Below are positions 1 through 28,281 of a stretch of DNA of 64,000 bases, in pieces. The stretch is taken from assembly GCF_021650705.1 (NCBI RefSeq), contig NZ_CP087138.1, positions 62,001 to 126,000 on the forward strand. Reading direction: 5' to 3'. A model generated the notes under the pieces. It ran no database searches. It had not been told where the DNA came from and worked only from the letters and a program-made list of their open reading frames with translations. Within the stretch, counting starts at the first letter, position 1. Every line of letters begins with the position of its first letter. Made by a program: the position numbers and the translations under genes. This DNA comes from Pseudomonas sp. KNUC1026. GTDB taxonomy: Bacteria > Pseudomonadota > Gammaproteobacteria > Pseudomonadales > Pseudomonadaceae.

Positions 1-2
1 AC

Positions 3-1265
3 GGCAATTGGGTTTACGCCACCGATCTATTCAAACAAGAAAGCATCGACCGCTTTGTGAGCGCCTGGACAGGAATCCTCGAGCAGGTTTCTGCGGATCA
101 AGGTATGACACTGGGAGAAATCACCATGCCTGCATCGCTCGCCGCCAACCCGGCAGATGCCGCGCCCGTCGGCAAAAAAGCCGACAAACTCGGCAAGTTC
201 TTGAAAAAAGCCCCCGGCCTGGCCAAGCCAGCCGTGGCGCCCATCCGTGAGTCGTTGCTGGTGCCGGAACAGGCCTTCCCGCTGCTGATGGAGCCGCAGG
301 ACGCCAGCCTGGACATCATCGAATGGATCAAAGCCAACCGGCCGCTGGTCGAGCAGAAGCTGGGCGAGCACGCCGGCATTCTGTTCCGCGGCTTTGCGCT
401 CACCGGCATTCACGACTTCGAAGCCTTCGCCGAAGCCGTGCAGCCGGGCCTGTACGGCCAGTACGGCGACCTGCCGAAGAAAGAGGGCGGCAAGAACACC
501 TACCGCTCTACGCCGTACCCCGAGCAGAAGATGATCCTGTTCCACAACGAGAGCTCGCACCAGGACCGCTGGCCGCGCAAGCAGATGTTCTATTGCGAGC
601 TGCCGTCGCCTGTGGGCGGCGCAACGCCGGTGGTCGACTGCCGGCTGATGTTCCAGCGCCTGCCCGAAGGGCTGCGCCAGGTGCTGGAGGAAAAGGGCCT
701 GCTTTACGTGCGCACCTTCGCCGGCCAGCTCGACGTGCCGTGGCAGCATTTCTTCAAGACCGAAGACCGCGCCGTGGTCGAAGCCCGCTGCAGCGAGAGC
801 GGCATCGACTGGGAATGGCTGGACAACGACGAGCTGCAGATCCGCACCTGGTGCCCGGCGATCATCACCCACCCGGTCACGGGTGATCGGTCGTTCTTCA
901 ACCAGGTGCAGTTGCACCACACTTACTGGCTGGAGCCCGAGGTGGGCGAGGACATGCTGGCGATGTTCGGCCCCGAGCGCATGCCGCGCCACGTGTACTT
1001 CGGCGACGGCAGCCCGATCAGCGATGCCGACATGCAACTGATCGGTGACCTCTACGAAGCCTGCGCCGTGCGTTTCGACTGGCAGAAGGGCGACGTGATC
1101 CTGCTGGACAACATGCTGGTGGCCCACGCCCGCGACCCCTTCGAGGGCCCGCGCAAGATCGTGGTGGCCATGGGCGACATGTACGAACGCGCCGACCTGC
1201 CCGAGGGCCAGCGCCCCGGCCAGCACGCTGGCGGCCGCACGCATAAGGAAGGTATCGACGCATGA
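3..1265 (+). CDS. NRPS C-terminal part: end of a condensation domain fused to a SyrP-like aspartate beta-hydroxylase (5' end outside window)
   Basis: The frame is open from the left edge, so this is the tail of a larger protein. The first ~40 residues (NWVYATDLF ... LGEITMP) have the look of the end of an NRPS condensation domain. After a basic, Ala/Pro-rich linker comes a TauD/SyrP-type Fe(II)/2-oxoglutarate oxygenase of about 340 residues. Its iron ligands are visible as FHNESSH (His and Glu near nt 540-555) and a distal His in LVAHARDPF (near nt 1120), with the 2-oxoglutarate Arg likely in GPRKIV. Family knowledge: these enzymes beta-hydroxylate aspartate carried on an NRPS thiolation domain. 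The stop overlaps the start of the next gene by 4 nt (ATGA), and that gene activates Asp, so substrate and partner are clear. A Met-initiated stand-alone gene is unlikely because the in-frame condensation sequence precedes any good start. Confidence 0.88.
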   Translation, partial: GNWVYATDLFKQESIDRFVSAWTGILEQVSADQGMTLGEITMPASLAANPADAAPVGKKADKLGKFLKKAPGLAKPAVAPIRESLLVPEQAFPLLMEPQDASLDIIEWIKANRPLVEQKLGEHAGILFRGFALTGIHDFEAFAEAVQPGLYGQYGDLPKKEGGKNTYRSTPYPEQKMILFHNESSHQDRWPRKQMFYCELPSPVGGATPVVDCRLMFQRLPEGLRQVLEEKGLLYVRTFAGQLDVPWQHFFKTEDRAVVEARCSESGIDWEWLDNDELQIRTWCPAIITHPVTGDRSFFNQVQLHHTYWLEPEVGEDMLAMFGPERMPRHVYFGDGSPISDADMQLIGDLYEACAVRFDWQKGDVILLDNMLVAHARDPFEGPRKIVVAMGDMYERADLPEGQRPGQHAGGRTHKEGIDA

Positions 1266-4200
1266 GCAGCACACCTGTGCACACCATGGACGCAGGGCTG
1301 CCGTTGAGCCCTGAACAACAGGCGCTGTTGCAGCGCCTGCCGGAAGCGCCGAGCTGGGCGGATGCCGCTCATGCGCTGGCCTTCGAGGTTGAAGGCGAGT
1401 TGAGTATCGAACGCCTGGAGGCGGCGCTTGGGCGCTTGCTGGCCGGCCATCAGGTGCTGGGCAGCCGTTTCGGCAGCGCTGTGGGCTACCGGGGTGTTCG
1501 CCAGTTCATCGAGCCAGGCTCCAGGGCCGTAATGTTGGAAAGCGGGCCGCAAGGTTCGCTGCAAAGCTGGCTGGCCCAGCCATTCGAAGCCCAGGGCGCG
1601 CCGCTGGTACGCGCAGCGGCCTGGCCGGTGGCGGCGGGGCAATGGCGGGTGTATCTGGCGGTCGCCAGCAGCCTGATCGACCCCGCTTCGCTGGCGATCC
1701 TGCAAGCAGCGCTGCCTGAAGCCTGGGCCAATGAAGCCGAGCCTGACGAGGAGGCGGCGCAGTTCAGCCAATACCTGGAATGGCGCGCCGAGGTGGTGCT
1801 CGACGAGGACGCGCCGCAAGGCAAAGCCTATTGGCAGGCCCATCTCAAGCCTGCCGCTGGCGAGTTGCTGGCGCCACACCCGGCCTATCGCCGCGCGCCG
1901 ACCGATGGCGAAACGGCTGTGGTGGAACATTCGCTGGCCGATCAAGGCCTCGATGCGCTGGCGGCTCAACTGGGCCAGCCGCTGCCGGTGCTGCTGCAAG
2001 CCGCGTGGTGGGCGCTGCTGGGCCGGCTCAGCGGCAGCGAGCAGTTCCTCGCCGGCTGGCGCCACGACGCGCGGGAAGACTACGACTATTTCGAAACCGC
2101 CTGCGGCCTGTTCGAGCGGCAGTTGCCGCTGCTGGTGGCGTTGCCGGCCGCTGAAAGTTTCGCGGGTTGGGCACAGCGCCTTGGGCAGACGCTGGACGAA
2201 CATCGCACCTGGCAGGAGTACTGCGCAGCCGATACACCCGCCAGCCCGTACAGCTTTGCCTGCCGCGCGCAGGCCAGCGAACCGGGCCACGGCTGGCGGG
2301 CCGCACAGCGCCTCGCGCCGCAGCGCGCCGGGGAACTGCACCTGAGCGTAACCCTTGGCAGCGGCGTGCACCTGCGCCTGGAATACGCCGCCAGCGCCTT
2401 CAGTGCTGCGGCTGCCGAGGCCCTGCTGGAGCAATATCAAGCGCTGCTTGGCCAGTTGGTTTCGCAGGCGCATCAGCCGCTTTCGACCCTGAGCCTGCTC
2501 AGCGGCGCCGAGCGCGAACGGCATCTGGCGCAGGGGCAGGGGGCTGCATTGGCAGGCGCTACCGCACTGCCTGCGCGCATTGCCGGTTGGGCGGCGCGTA
2601 CACCCGATGCCCTGGCCCTGGATGATGGCCAGAAACGCCTCACCTATGCCGAGCTGCACGCACAGGCATTGCGGGTGGCGGGTTATCTGCACAACAGGCA
2701 GGTGCGCGCCGGCAGCCTGGTGGCGTTGGCACTGCCACGTTCCACTGACTGGGTGGTGGCCATGCTCGGCGCCTGGTATGCCGGAGCCGGTTACCTTGCG
2801 CTCGACCCGCAATGGCCCGCCTCGCGTCAGGCTTTGATCCTCGAACAAGCCGGGCCTGCGCTGGTGCTGGGCGATCAGGAAGCCTTCGCTGGCCTTGCCG
2901 AGCTGGGCATTGCCATCGAGCCCATGGATCGCGCGCTGGGCGCCGAGCCGCTGGCTGCAGCGCATGAGCCTGCGCTCACCGACATCGCCTACGTGCTGTT
3001 CACCTCCGGCTCCACCGGCACCCCCAAGGGCGTGCTGATCGAGCAGGCACAGCTGGCCAACTATGTGGAAGCTGCCAGCCAGGCCTTGAGCCTGGCCGAA
3101 CCTCGGCACTTCGCGCTCGGCTCCACGGTGGCGGCAGATCTGGGCCACACGGCATTGTTCGGTGCGCTGGGCAACGGCGCGGCGCTGCACATCGCCGACG
3201 ATGCCACCTTCCAGGATCCCCAGGCTTTCGCGGCCTTCATCCAGGCGCACGGCATCGATTTCCTCAAGATCGTGCCGTCGCACCTCAGTGCCTTGCTCGA
3301 CGGCGAGCAGGCCTGCGTGCCGCAGGTGTTGGTGCTCGGTGGCGAAGCACCTTCGGCACCCTTGCTGCAGCGGGTTCGTGCGTTGCGCCCACACGCCCGG
3401 GTGTTCAACCACTACGGCCCCACCGAAACAACCGTCGGTGTGCTGGTGCATGCGCTGGATAGCGCCAGCAGCAGTGCACCCCTGACGCAGGTGTTGGCCG
3501 GCAACCGCATCTACGTGCTCGACGCGCAGCAGGCGCTGGTGGGCACCGGTGAACTGGGTGAGCTGTACATCGGCGGCCAGCAGCTGTGCCGCGGCTACCT
3601 CAATGCCGAGGCTGACCACGCGTTCATCGCCGACCCGTTCAACGCTGGCCAGCGCCTGTACCGCACCGGCGACCTGGCGCGTTACCGCCCTGAAGGCGGC
3701 ATCCAGCTGGCCGGCCGCCGCGACCAGCAGGTCAAGGTGCGCGGCTATCGCATCGAACTGGCCGAAATCGAACAGCAATTGCTGGCGCTGGCGGGGGTGA
3801 GCGAAGCGGTGGTAGTGGCTGAGCCGGTGCAAGCGGGTGAGCTGGAGCTGCTGGCTTTTGTGGTAGGGCAGGGCCTGGAAGCCGAGAGGCTGGCGAGCGA
3901 GCTTCAGGCGCGCTTGCCCTCGGCCATGGTGCCGGGGCATGTGCAGGTGCTGGCAAGCATGCCGCGCCTGGCCAACGGCAAGGTCGACCGCCGTGCGCTG
4001 CTCTCGGCGCTGCAGCGTGATGCCGGTGAATACGTCGCGCCACGCACTGCGCTGGAAACCCTGCTGGCCGATCGCATGGCCAAGCTGCTGGGCCTTGAGC
4101 GGCTGAACGTGGAGCAGGACTTCTTCGCCGCCGGCGGCCATTCGCTGCTGGTGATCAAGCTGGTGGCGGGTATTCGCAAGCTGCTGCAGTGCGAGGCCCA

Positions 4201-4384
4201 GCCGGCCATCGTGTTCGACCACCCCAGTGTTGCGGCACTGGCGCAGGCGCTCAGCGCAAAAGAGAGCGCGCCCGGCCAGTTGGAGAAGGTCGCGCAGTTG
4301 CGGCTCCGGCTCGATGCCATGTCGCCTGAAGAAAAAGCGCAACTGGCCGCTCAGGCCAGGCAACAAAGCAGCAACCCTGCCTGA
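1262..4384 (+). CDS. Pyoverdine NRPS, interface-like domain - A(Asp) - T
   Basis: A 1040-residue protein. Residues ~15-430 form a condensation-family domain that lacks the catalytic HHxxxDG; the corresponding strand reads ASSLIDPAS near residue 135. That matches the non-catalytic interface domains known to dock beta-hydroxylases. The A domain (~440-920) has FTSGSTGTPKG near 580, NHYGPTETT, YRTGDLARY and NGKVDR. Its pocket residues, read by alignment to GrsA, are D-L-T-K-V-G-H-V-G-K, almost the published aspartate code DLTKVGHIGK. A T domain follows with GGHSL near 960. There is no epimerase and no thioesterase, so the chain is passed to another NRPS, plausibly the 26564-7064 protein, whose first C domain is of the L-accepting type. 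With the preceding fused hydroxylase this makes L-beta-hydroxyaspartate, an iron ligand. Asp specificity is well supported; the hand-over order is inference. Confidence 0.9.
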   Translation: MSSTPVHTMDAGLPLSPEQQALLQRLPEAPSWADAAHALAFEVEGELSIERLEAALGRLLAGHQVLGSRFGSAVGYRGVRQFIEPGSRAVMLESGPQGSLQSWLAQPFEAQGAPLVRAAAWPVAAGQWRVYLAVASSLIDPASLAILQAALPEAWANEAEPDEEAAQFSQYLEWRAEVVLDEDAPQGKAYWQAHLKPAAGELLAPHPAYRRAPTDGETAVVEHSLADQGLDALAAQLGQPLPVLLQAAWWALLGRLSGSEQFLAGWRHDAREDYDYFETACGLFERQLPLLVALPAAESFAGWAQRLGQTLDEHRTWQEYCAADTPASPYSFACRAQASEPGHGWRAAQRLAPQRAGELHLSVTLGSGVHLRLEYAASAFSAAAAEALLEQYQALLGQLVSQAHQPLSTLSLLSGAERERHLAQGQGAALAGATALPARIAGWAARTPDALALDDGQKRLTYAELHAQALRVAGYLHNRQVRAGSLVALALPRSTDWVVAMLGAWYAGAGYLALDPQWPASRQALILEQAGPALVLGDQEAFAGLAELGIAIEPMDRALGAEPLAAAHEPALTDIAYVLFTSGSTGTPKGVLIEQAQLANYVEAASQALSLAEPRHFALGSTVAADLGHTALFGALGNGAALHIADDATFQDPQAFAAFIQAHGIDFLKIVPSHLSALLDGEQACVPQVLVLGGEAPSAPLLQRVRALRPHARVFNHYGPTETTVGVLVHALDSASSSAPLTQVLAGNRIYVLDAQQALVGTGELGELYIGGQQLCRGYLNAEADHAFIADPFNAGQRLYRTGDLARYRPEGGIQLAGRRDQQVKVRGYRIELAEIEQQLLALAGVSEAVVVAEPVQAGELELLAFVVGQGLEAERLASELQARLPSAMVPGHVQVLASMPRLANGKVDRRALLSALQRDAGEYVAPRTALETLLADRMAKLLGLERLNVEQDFFAAGGHSLLVIKLVAGIRKLLQCEAQPAIVFDHPSVAALAQALSAKESAPGQLEKVAQLRLRLDAMSPEEKAQLAAQARQQSSNPA

Positions 4385-4418
4385 CGTTTTTCCGTCACTG
4401 AAACGGCTCTAGCGCAGG

Positions 4419-4461
4419 CCTGCCCGATAACCGCCAAATTTATTTCCGGTTTTCGGGCAGG
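4419..4461. terminator. Inverted repeat downstream of the Asp NRPS, possible terminator
   Basis: The 15-nt arms at 4419-4433 and 4447-4461 pair with one mismatch around a 13-nt AT-rich loop. The run after the stem is TTGCGTTTT, only a weak T tract, so this could be an attenuator between the NRPS and fpvA rather than a full terminator. Confidence 0.45.
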
Positions 4462-4490
4462 TTGCGTTTTACGCCGCACTAAAAATAGCT

Positions 4491-4509
4491 GTAAACGCAA
4501 ATCATTATT
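4491..4509 (+). promoter_or_regulatory. Putative Fur box of fpvA
   Basis: The 19 bases GTAAACGCAAATCATTATT match 13 of 19 positions of the Fur consensus GATAATGATAATCATTATC, and the right half is nearly perfect. It lies 21 nt before the fpvA start. No TAAAT-N16-CGT box is seen here, consistent with fpvA depending on FpvI and Fur rather than on PvdS alone. Confidence 0.5.
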
Positions 4510-4530
4510 AAAAAACTGGGGAGTTTATCG

Positions 4531-6993
4531 ATGTCTGCTGCTGAAAAAGGGGCGCGCCTGCTGCTGTCGCACCTGGCCAGGCGAGGCCTGGCAATGTCTT
4601 CGCCTGTCGTGATGCTGGCTGCGCTGGGGCTGTCGCCTGCCGTGCATGCGCAGGTGGTGAAGCTGAACATTCCCGCCCAGCCCTTGGCGGGCGCATTGCA
4701 GGCATTCGGGCAGCAGACCGGCATGGAGGTGCTGTATTCGCCACAACTGCTCGAAGGCAAGCGTGCCAGCGCCGTGTCGGGCAGCCTTGAGCCGGCCGAT
4801 GGCCTCCGACAGTTGCTTGCCGGCACCCAACTGACCTACCAGGTGCAGGGCAATACCCTGGTGTTAATGCCTGCGGCGCAGGGCGATGCTGTGCAATTGG
4901 GTGTGACCAGCGTCAGCGGCCAAGGGCTGGGCGTTACAACTGAAGGCAGCGGCTCCTACACCACCGGTGCGGTGACCATGGGCAAAACGACGCAGTCGAT
5001 CAAGGAAATTCCCCAGACCGTCAGCGTGATCAGCCGCCAGCGCATCGAGGATCAGAAGCTCACCAACCTTGACCAGGCGCTGACGCAGACCACCGGCATC
5101 ACCCGGTACCAGGGCAGCATGACCTCATCGCGCTATTTGTCGCGCGGGTTCGAGATCACCAATTTCCGTGTCGACGGCAGTGCCGCCATCGGCGATTCGG
5201 TCTGGCCGGACGTCGATACGGCGATCTACGACCATATCGAGCTGCTCAGGGGCGCTGACGGGCTGTTCGCCGGCAACGGCGAGCCTGGCGGCACGATCAA
5301 CCTGGCGCGCAAGCGCCCGACCTACGACAACCAGCTCAGCATCACCAACTCCGTGAGCCGCTGGGACCACTACCGCACCGAGATCGACGCCAGCGGGTCG
5401 CTGGCCTTCGACGGCAAGCTGAGCGGGCGGGCGGTGGTGGTCAGCCAGAGCCAGAATTCCTTCATGGACTACGTCGGCTCCAACCGCGATCTGTTCTATG
5501 GGGTGTTGCAGGCCGACCTGACCGACACCACCACCTTGCTCGCCGGCATCACCCACGACCGCAGCAACTCCAGCGACCAGGCCTACGGCTTGCCGCGCTA
5601 CAGCAACGGCGATGACCTGAAACTGCCGCGCAGCACTTACCTGGCCGGCTACAAGGACCGCTACACCCGCACCGATGACTCGTATTTCCTGCGGTTGGAG
5701 CAGCAACTGGCCGACGACTGGAAGTTCTCTCTCGACGGCGTTTACACCAAGCAGAACGTCGTCAGGGATTTCTACAACTTCAATGGCAGCGTTGACCCGG
5801 CCACCGGCAGTGGCGTGAGCGCAAGCTGGGGCTATCAGAAATACGAGCCGAGAGAGCGCTCCTTCGATGCCACCGTCACTGGCAGTTTCGATTTGTTCGG
5901 GCTACGGCACGACGTGATCGCGGGCTGGATGTGGCACGACTACAAGGTTGTGGTGCCAGGCTACGAGTCGGCCAGCGGCGATGTAGTTGTACCCAACATC
6001 TTCCTGTTCAACCCCCGTGACTACCCGAGCCTCAGGGGTTCCGAGACCCTGTCGAGTACCGGGCACACCTACCGGCGCTCGGACGGCGCCTATGGTTCCC
6101 TGCGCCTGCAACTGGCCGAGCCACTGCACCTGATCCTGGGCGGCAGCTTGACCAATTACAACTACAGCTATCTGGAGCTGGACCCCGCTGGAGTGGGCGA
6201 CCCTACCACCTACGAAGATCGCAACGTCTTCGTGCCCTACGCCGGCCTGACCTACGACCTGACGCCCGAATGGACCGCCTACACCAGCGTCAGCGAAATC
6301 TACAAATCACAAGCGGACCGCCTCAAGGGCCCAGTGCCGGGTACCTCTTCGCTGGACCCGATCACCGGGCGGAACTACGAAGTGGGCCTGAAGGGTGAGC
6401 TGCTGGACGGCAAGCTCAATACCTATCTGACGGTCTATTACACCAAACGTGAAGGGCAAGCCGTCAGAGATGGCGGCCTAACCAGCTCCAACCCGAACGA
6501 TGGTGCCTCCTGCTGCTGGCTTCCCAATGGCGAGGCCGTCAGCAAAGGCATCGACTTCGAGGTCAGTGGTGAAGTCCTGCCAAGGCTTCAGGCAACCTTC
6601 GGCTACACCTACAACCACATGGCCACGCGCAACGCCGTGGCCTACAGCTCGCTGACACCCAAGCACCTGGCCAAACTCTTTGCCAGTTACCAGATGCCTG
6701 GCGCGTGGGCAAAACTCAGGGTAGGCGCCGGCGTGGTGGCGCAGACCACCAGCTATGTGTCGGGCGAAGTCGTCAACTCGGCGGGAGACACTGTCGATTA
6801 CAAATTCAATCAGTCCGGCTACGCGATCTGGAGTGCCTTTGCCAACTATCAGATCGACAAGCACTGGTCGGCCGCGCTCAATTACGAGAACGTCTTCGAC
6901 AAGACCTACTACTCGACAGTGGGCGAAAGCGGTTACGCCAACTTCTATGGCGAGCCACGCAATTACACCCTTTCTCTGACCGGCAAGTTCTGA
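4531..6993 (+). CDS. fpvA: TonB-dependent ferripyoverdine receptor FpvA
   Basis: An 820-residue outer-membrane receptor. A signal peptide (about 1-41, ending in VHA) precedes an STN signalling domain (~44-105: LNIPAQPLAGALQAFGQQTG). A TonB-box region and plug follow (IKEIPQTVSVIS, IELLRGADGLFAGNGEPGG), then a 22-strand barrel ending in EPRNYTLSLTGKF with terminal Phe. The STN domain shows that it is a transducer, acting through FpvR on FpvI/PvdS as well as importing ferric pyoverdine. A GGGGAG ribosome site lies 8 nt before the ATG. It sits directly after the Asp NRPS and converges with the large NRPS, the usual place for the cognate receptor. Length and domain order are normal for FpvA and the frame is intact. 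Confidence 0.93.
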   Translation: MSAAEKGARLLLSHLARRGLAMSSPVVMLAALGLSPAVHAQVVKLNIPAQPLAGALQAFGQQTGMEVLYSPQLLEGKRASAVSGSLEPADGLRQLLAGTQLTYQVQGNTLVLMPAAQGDAVQLGVTSVSGQGLGVTTEGSGSYTTGAVTMGKTTQSIKEIPQTVSVISRQRIEDQKLTNLDQALTQTTGITRYQGSMTSSRYLSRGFEITNFRVDGSAAIGDSVWPDVDTAIYDHIELLRGADGLFAGNGEPGGTINLARKRPTYDNQLSITNSVSRWDHYRTEIDASGSLAFDGKLSGRAVVVSQSQNSFMDYVGSNRDLFYGVLQADLTDTTTLLAGITHDRSNSSDQAYGLPRYSNGDDLKLPRSTYLAGYKDRYTRTDDSYFLRLEQQLADDWKFSLDGVYTKQNVVRDFYNFNGSVDPATGSGVSASWGYQKYEPRERSFDATVTGSFDLFGLRHDVIAGWMWHDYKVVVPGYESASGDVVVPNIFLFNPRDYPSLRGSETLSSTGHTYRRSDGAYGSLRLQLAEPLHLILGGSLTNYNYSYLELDPAGVGDPTTYEDRNVFVPYAGLTYDLTPEWTAYTSVSEIYKSQADRLKGPVPGTSSLDPITGRNYEVGLKGELLDGKLNTYLTVYYTKREGQAVRDGGLTSSNPNDGASCCWLPNGEAVSKGIDFEVSGEVLPRLQATFGYTYNHMATRNAVAYSSLTPKHLAKLFASYQMPGAWAKLRVGAGVVAQTTSYVSGEVVNSAGDTVDYKFNQSGYAIWSAFANYQIDKHWSAALNYENVFDKTYYSTVGESGYANFYGEPRNYTLSLTGKF

Positions 6994-7005
6994 TCCCCAG
7001 GCAAC

Positions 7006-7056
7006 GGGGTGCGCAAGGCACCCCTTACCACGCCTGAAGCGCCCCTTGCGGGGCGC
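7006..7056. terminator. Two hairpins between convergent fpvA and NRPS genes
   Basis: GGGGTGC/GCACCCC (7006-7024) and GCGCCCC/GGGGCGC (7039-7056) form two compact GC stems in the 70-bp gap between the two convergent stop codons. They probably serve as bidirectional terminators, although neither has a long T run. Confidence 0.6.
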
Positions 7057-7063
7057 CACCTCC

Positions 7064-26564
<19,501 letters not shown>

Positions 26565-26608
26565 GGTCGGCTCTCAACGAATTCTGCGGAAAACAGGTTG
26601 ATAGCTAG

Positions 26609-26632
26609 ACGAAGGGGGTGGCGGGGGGTTTA
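26609..26632 (-). promoter_or_regulatory. Putative PvdS-type promoter of the large NRPS (one mismatch)
   Basis: Read on the - strand it is TAAAC-N16-CGT, against the PvdS/IS-box form TAAAT-N16-CGT. It lies about 45 nt before the NRPS start, the same distance as at the exact boxes in this locus, which supports it despite the mismatch. Confidence 0.5.
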
Positions 26633-26667
26633 GGTGTGGCGCAAGCAGAAAGCGTGTAGATGAGAGC

Positions 26668-26746
26668 GTCGCGCGGCAAGCCGCCCTCCCACCAAAGTTT
26701 GAGTTTTCAACTCACTTTCTGGTGGGAGGGCGGCTAGCCGCGCGAC
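26668..26746. repeat. Long palindromic REP-like hairpin between pvdA and the NRPS
   Basis: The 27-nt arms 26668-26694 and 26720-26746 are complementary at 26 of 27 positions, and the loop contains a second small stem (GAGTT/AACTC). The arm sequence (GTCGCGCGGCAAGCCGCCC...) is the same family as the 35790-36650 array. It may terminate or attenuate read-through from pvdA, leaving the NRPS to its own promoter. Confidence 0.75.
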
Positions 26747-26762
26747 AAGGCCGCTGCGGGCT

Positions 26763-28097
26763 TTAGGCGTTAGCCGCCGCCCGCAGGGTTTCACTGGCCG
26801 GCGCAGCCTTGCCCAGCGCCCGGTACAGCGCCTGGCCGATCTCTTCACTGCGCACCGGTAGCACCGACAGCAGCGTGTCGCTCAGCCCGTGCGAGGCTTC
26901 GCAGAAGCCTTGCAGGAACACCGCCGCTTTCAGCTCCGGCACCGCCAGGGCGCGGTAGTCGCGGTCCACTTCGTAGTTGTGCAGCAGCGGCTCCAGCGGC
27001 GCGAGCAACTGCCGGTGTGAGCTGCGCTCGTAACCGGTGGCCAGGATCACCGCGTCGTAACGGCGGGTCTGCTGGGTGCCCAGGGTCAGGTCGCGCAGGC
27101 TCAGCTCGATCCCTTCGCCTGCGTCGGTCACGGCTTCCACCTGCTGGCGGCACATGACCGCGTGGCGGAACTGCCGTGCGACTTTCTGCCGGTAAAGTAC
27201 CGCGTAGATGCGCTCGATCAGGCCCTGGTCGACCACCGAGTAGTTGGTGTTGTGGTACTCCTGGATGTGGCTGGCCCGTTCCTGCGGCGGCTTGCTGAAC
27301 ACCAGGTCCGTATAGAACGGCGCGAACACCTCGTTCACGAACGGCGTGTCGTCGGCAGGTTTGAGGGCCGAACCGCGTACGATCATGTCCACCTTCACCG
27401 CCGGGAAGCTGTCGTGCAGGTCGATGAACGCCTCGGCTGCGCTCTGGCCCGAGCCGATGATCGCGATGCGCAGTGCGCGGCCCTGGGCCAGTTGCAGCTG
27501 CTCCACGCCGCTCAGGTAGCGCGAGTGGTGGAACACCCGGGCGTCATCCTTGAACGGCTTGAACAGCTCCGGCACCTTCGGCGTGCCGCCGGTGCTGACC
27601 ACCACCGAGCGGGTGTAGCGGGCGTGCTCGCGGCCCTGAGCATCGCGGCTCACCAGCCGCAGCTGTTCGATGCTGCCGTTGCTGGCCCGCTCCGGCTCGA
27701 TGCGCAGGATCTCCTCACCGAACGCCGACTGCTCGGCGAACTGCTCGCCCACCCAGCGCAGGTAGTCGTTGTACTCCATGCGGCAGGGGTAGAAGGTGCC
27801 CAGGTTGATGAAGTCCACCAGGCGGTCGTGCTGCTTGAGGTAGTTCACGAAGCTGTAGGGGCTGGTGGGGTTGCGCATCGACACCAGGTCCTTGAGGAAC
27901 GAGATCTGCAACTCGCTCTGGCTGGCCAGGGTGTCGCCGTGCCAGCGGTAGTGCTGCTGTTTCTCGATGAACAGGCTGTTCAATGCCTTGCCGTGGCGTT
28001 GGGCAAGCTCTTCCAGGGCGATGGCCAGGGCCAGGTTGGAAGGGCCGAAGCCCACGCCGATGAGGTCATGGACCGGGTGGATCGAATGCTGGGTCAT
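26763..28097 (-). CDS. pvdA: L-ornithine N5-monooxygenase PvdA
   Basis: Hydroxylates the side-chain nitrogen of ornithine with FAD and NADPH, the first step to the hydroxamate ligand. The 444-residue length equals that of known PvdA. Visible motifs are the FAD-binding IGVGFGPSNLALA near residue 12, the NADPH-binding IIGSGQSAAE near 215, and the C-terminal ATGYE motif. The start is placed at MTQHSIHPVHDL (28097). The frame is open 195 nt further upstream, but that stretch has no similarity to the family. The gene follows the acetyltransferase on the same strand and precedes the NRPS. Its presence means that the peptide contains hydroxyornithine or a derivative, yet no typical hydroxyornithine A domain is seen in the window. 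Confidence 0.95.
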   Translation of the reverse strand: MTQHSIHPVHDLIGVGFGPSNLALAIALEELAQRHGKALNSLFIEKQQHYRWHGDTLASQSELQISFLKDLVSMRNPTSPYSFVNYLKQHDRLVDFINLGTFYPCRMEYNDYLRWVGEQFAEQSAFGEEILRIEPERASNGSIEQLRLVSRDAQGREHARYTRSVVVSTGGTPKVPELFKPFKDDARVFHHSRYLSGVEQLQLAQGRALRIAIIGSGQSAAEAFIDLHDSFPAVKVDMIVRGSALKPADDTPFVNEVFAPFYTDLVFSKPPQERASHIQEYHNTNYSVVDQGLIERIYAVLYRQKVARQFRHAVMCRQQVEAVTDAGEGIELSLRDLTLGTQQTRRYDAVILATGYERSSHRQLLAPLEPLLHNYEVDRDYRALAVPELKAAVFLQGFCEASHGLSDTLLSVLPVRSEEIGQALYRALGKAAPASETLRAAANA

Positions 28098-28229
28098 GGT
28101 TGCAATCCGTGTCGAGGTTAGGGGGCGCAGATGCTTCGGCTCTACGGACTGCCGGTTCGCCGAGAGCACATCCCGGGCCGCGCCTGCTGCCTGCCAGCGC
28201 TGTGCAGGCCGGCAGGGGGTATCGAAAAG

Positions 28230-28253
28230 ACGAACGCTGGGCGGTGATATTGA
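28230..28253 (-). promoter_or_regulatory. Possible PvdS-type promoter of pvdA (one mismatch)
   Basis: On the - strand it reads TCAAT-N16-CGT, one base off TAAAT-N16-CGT, about 135 nt before the pvdA start in the 184-bp gap after the acetyltransferase. It could be chance. Confidence 0.3.
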
Positions 28254-28281
28254 AACCGCCCGCGCGCTCAGCTGACGCAGG

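Noticed and set aside
27..4366. Long antisense open frames (415 and 1104 codons) opposite the hydroxylase and Asp NRPS
   Set aside because: They are shadows of high-GC coding DNA: low-complexity His/Arg/Gln-rich products with no domain, opposite genes with clear catalytic motifs.
4435..4467. PvdS box before fpvA from AAAT and CGT near 4436-4467
   Set aside because: The spacer is 25 rather than 16 bp and the first element is CAAAT.
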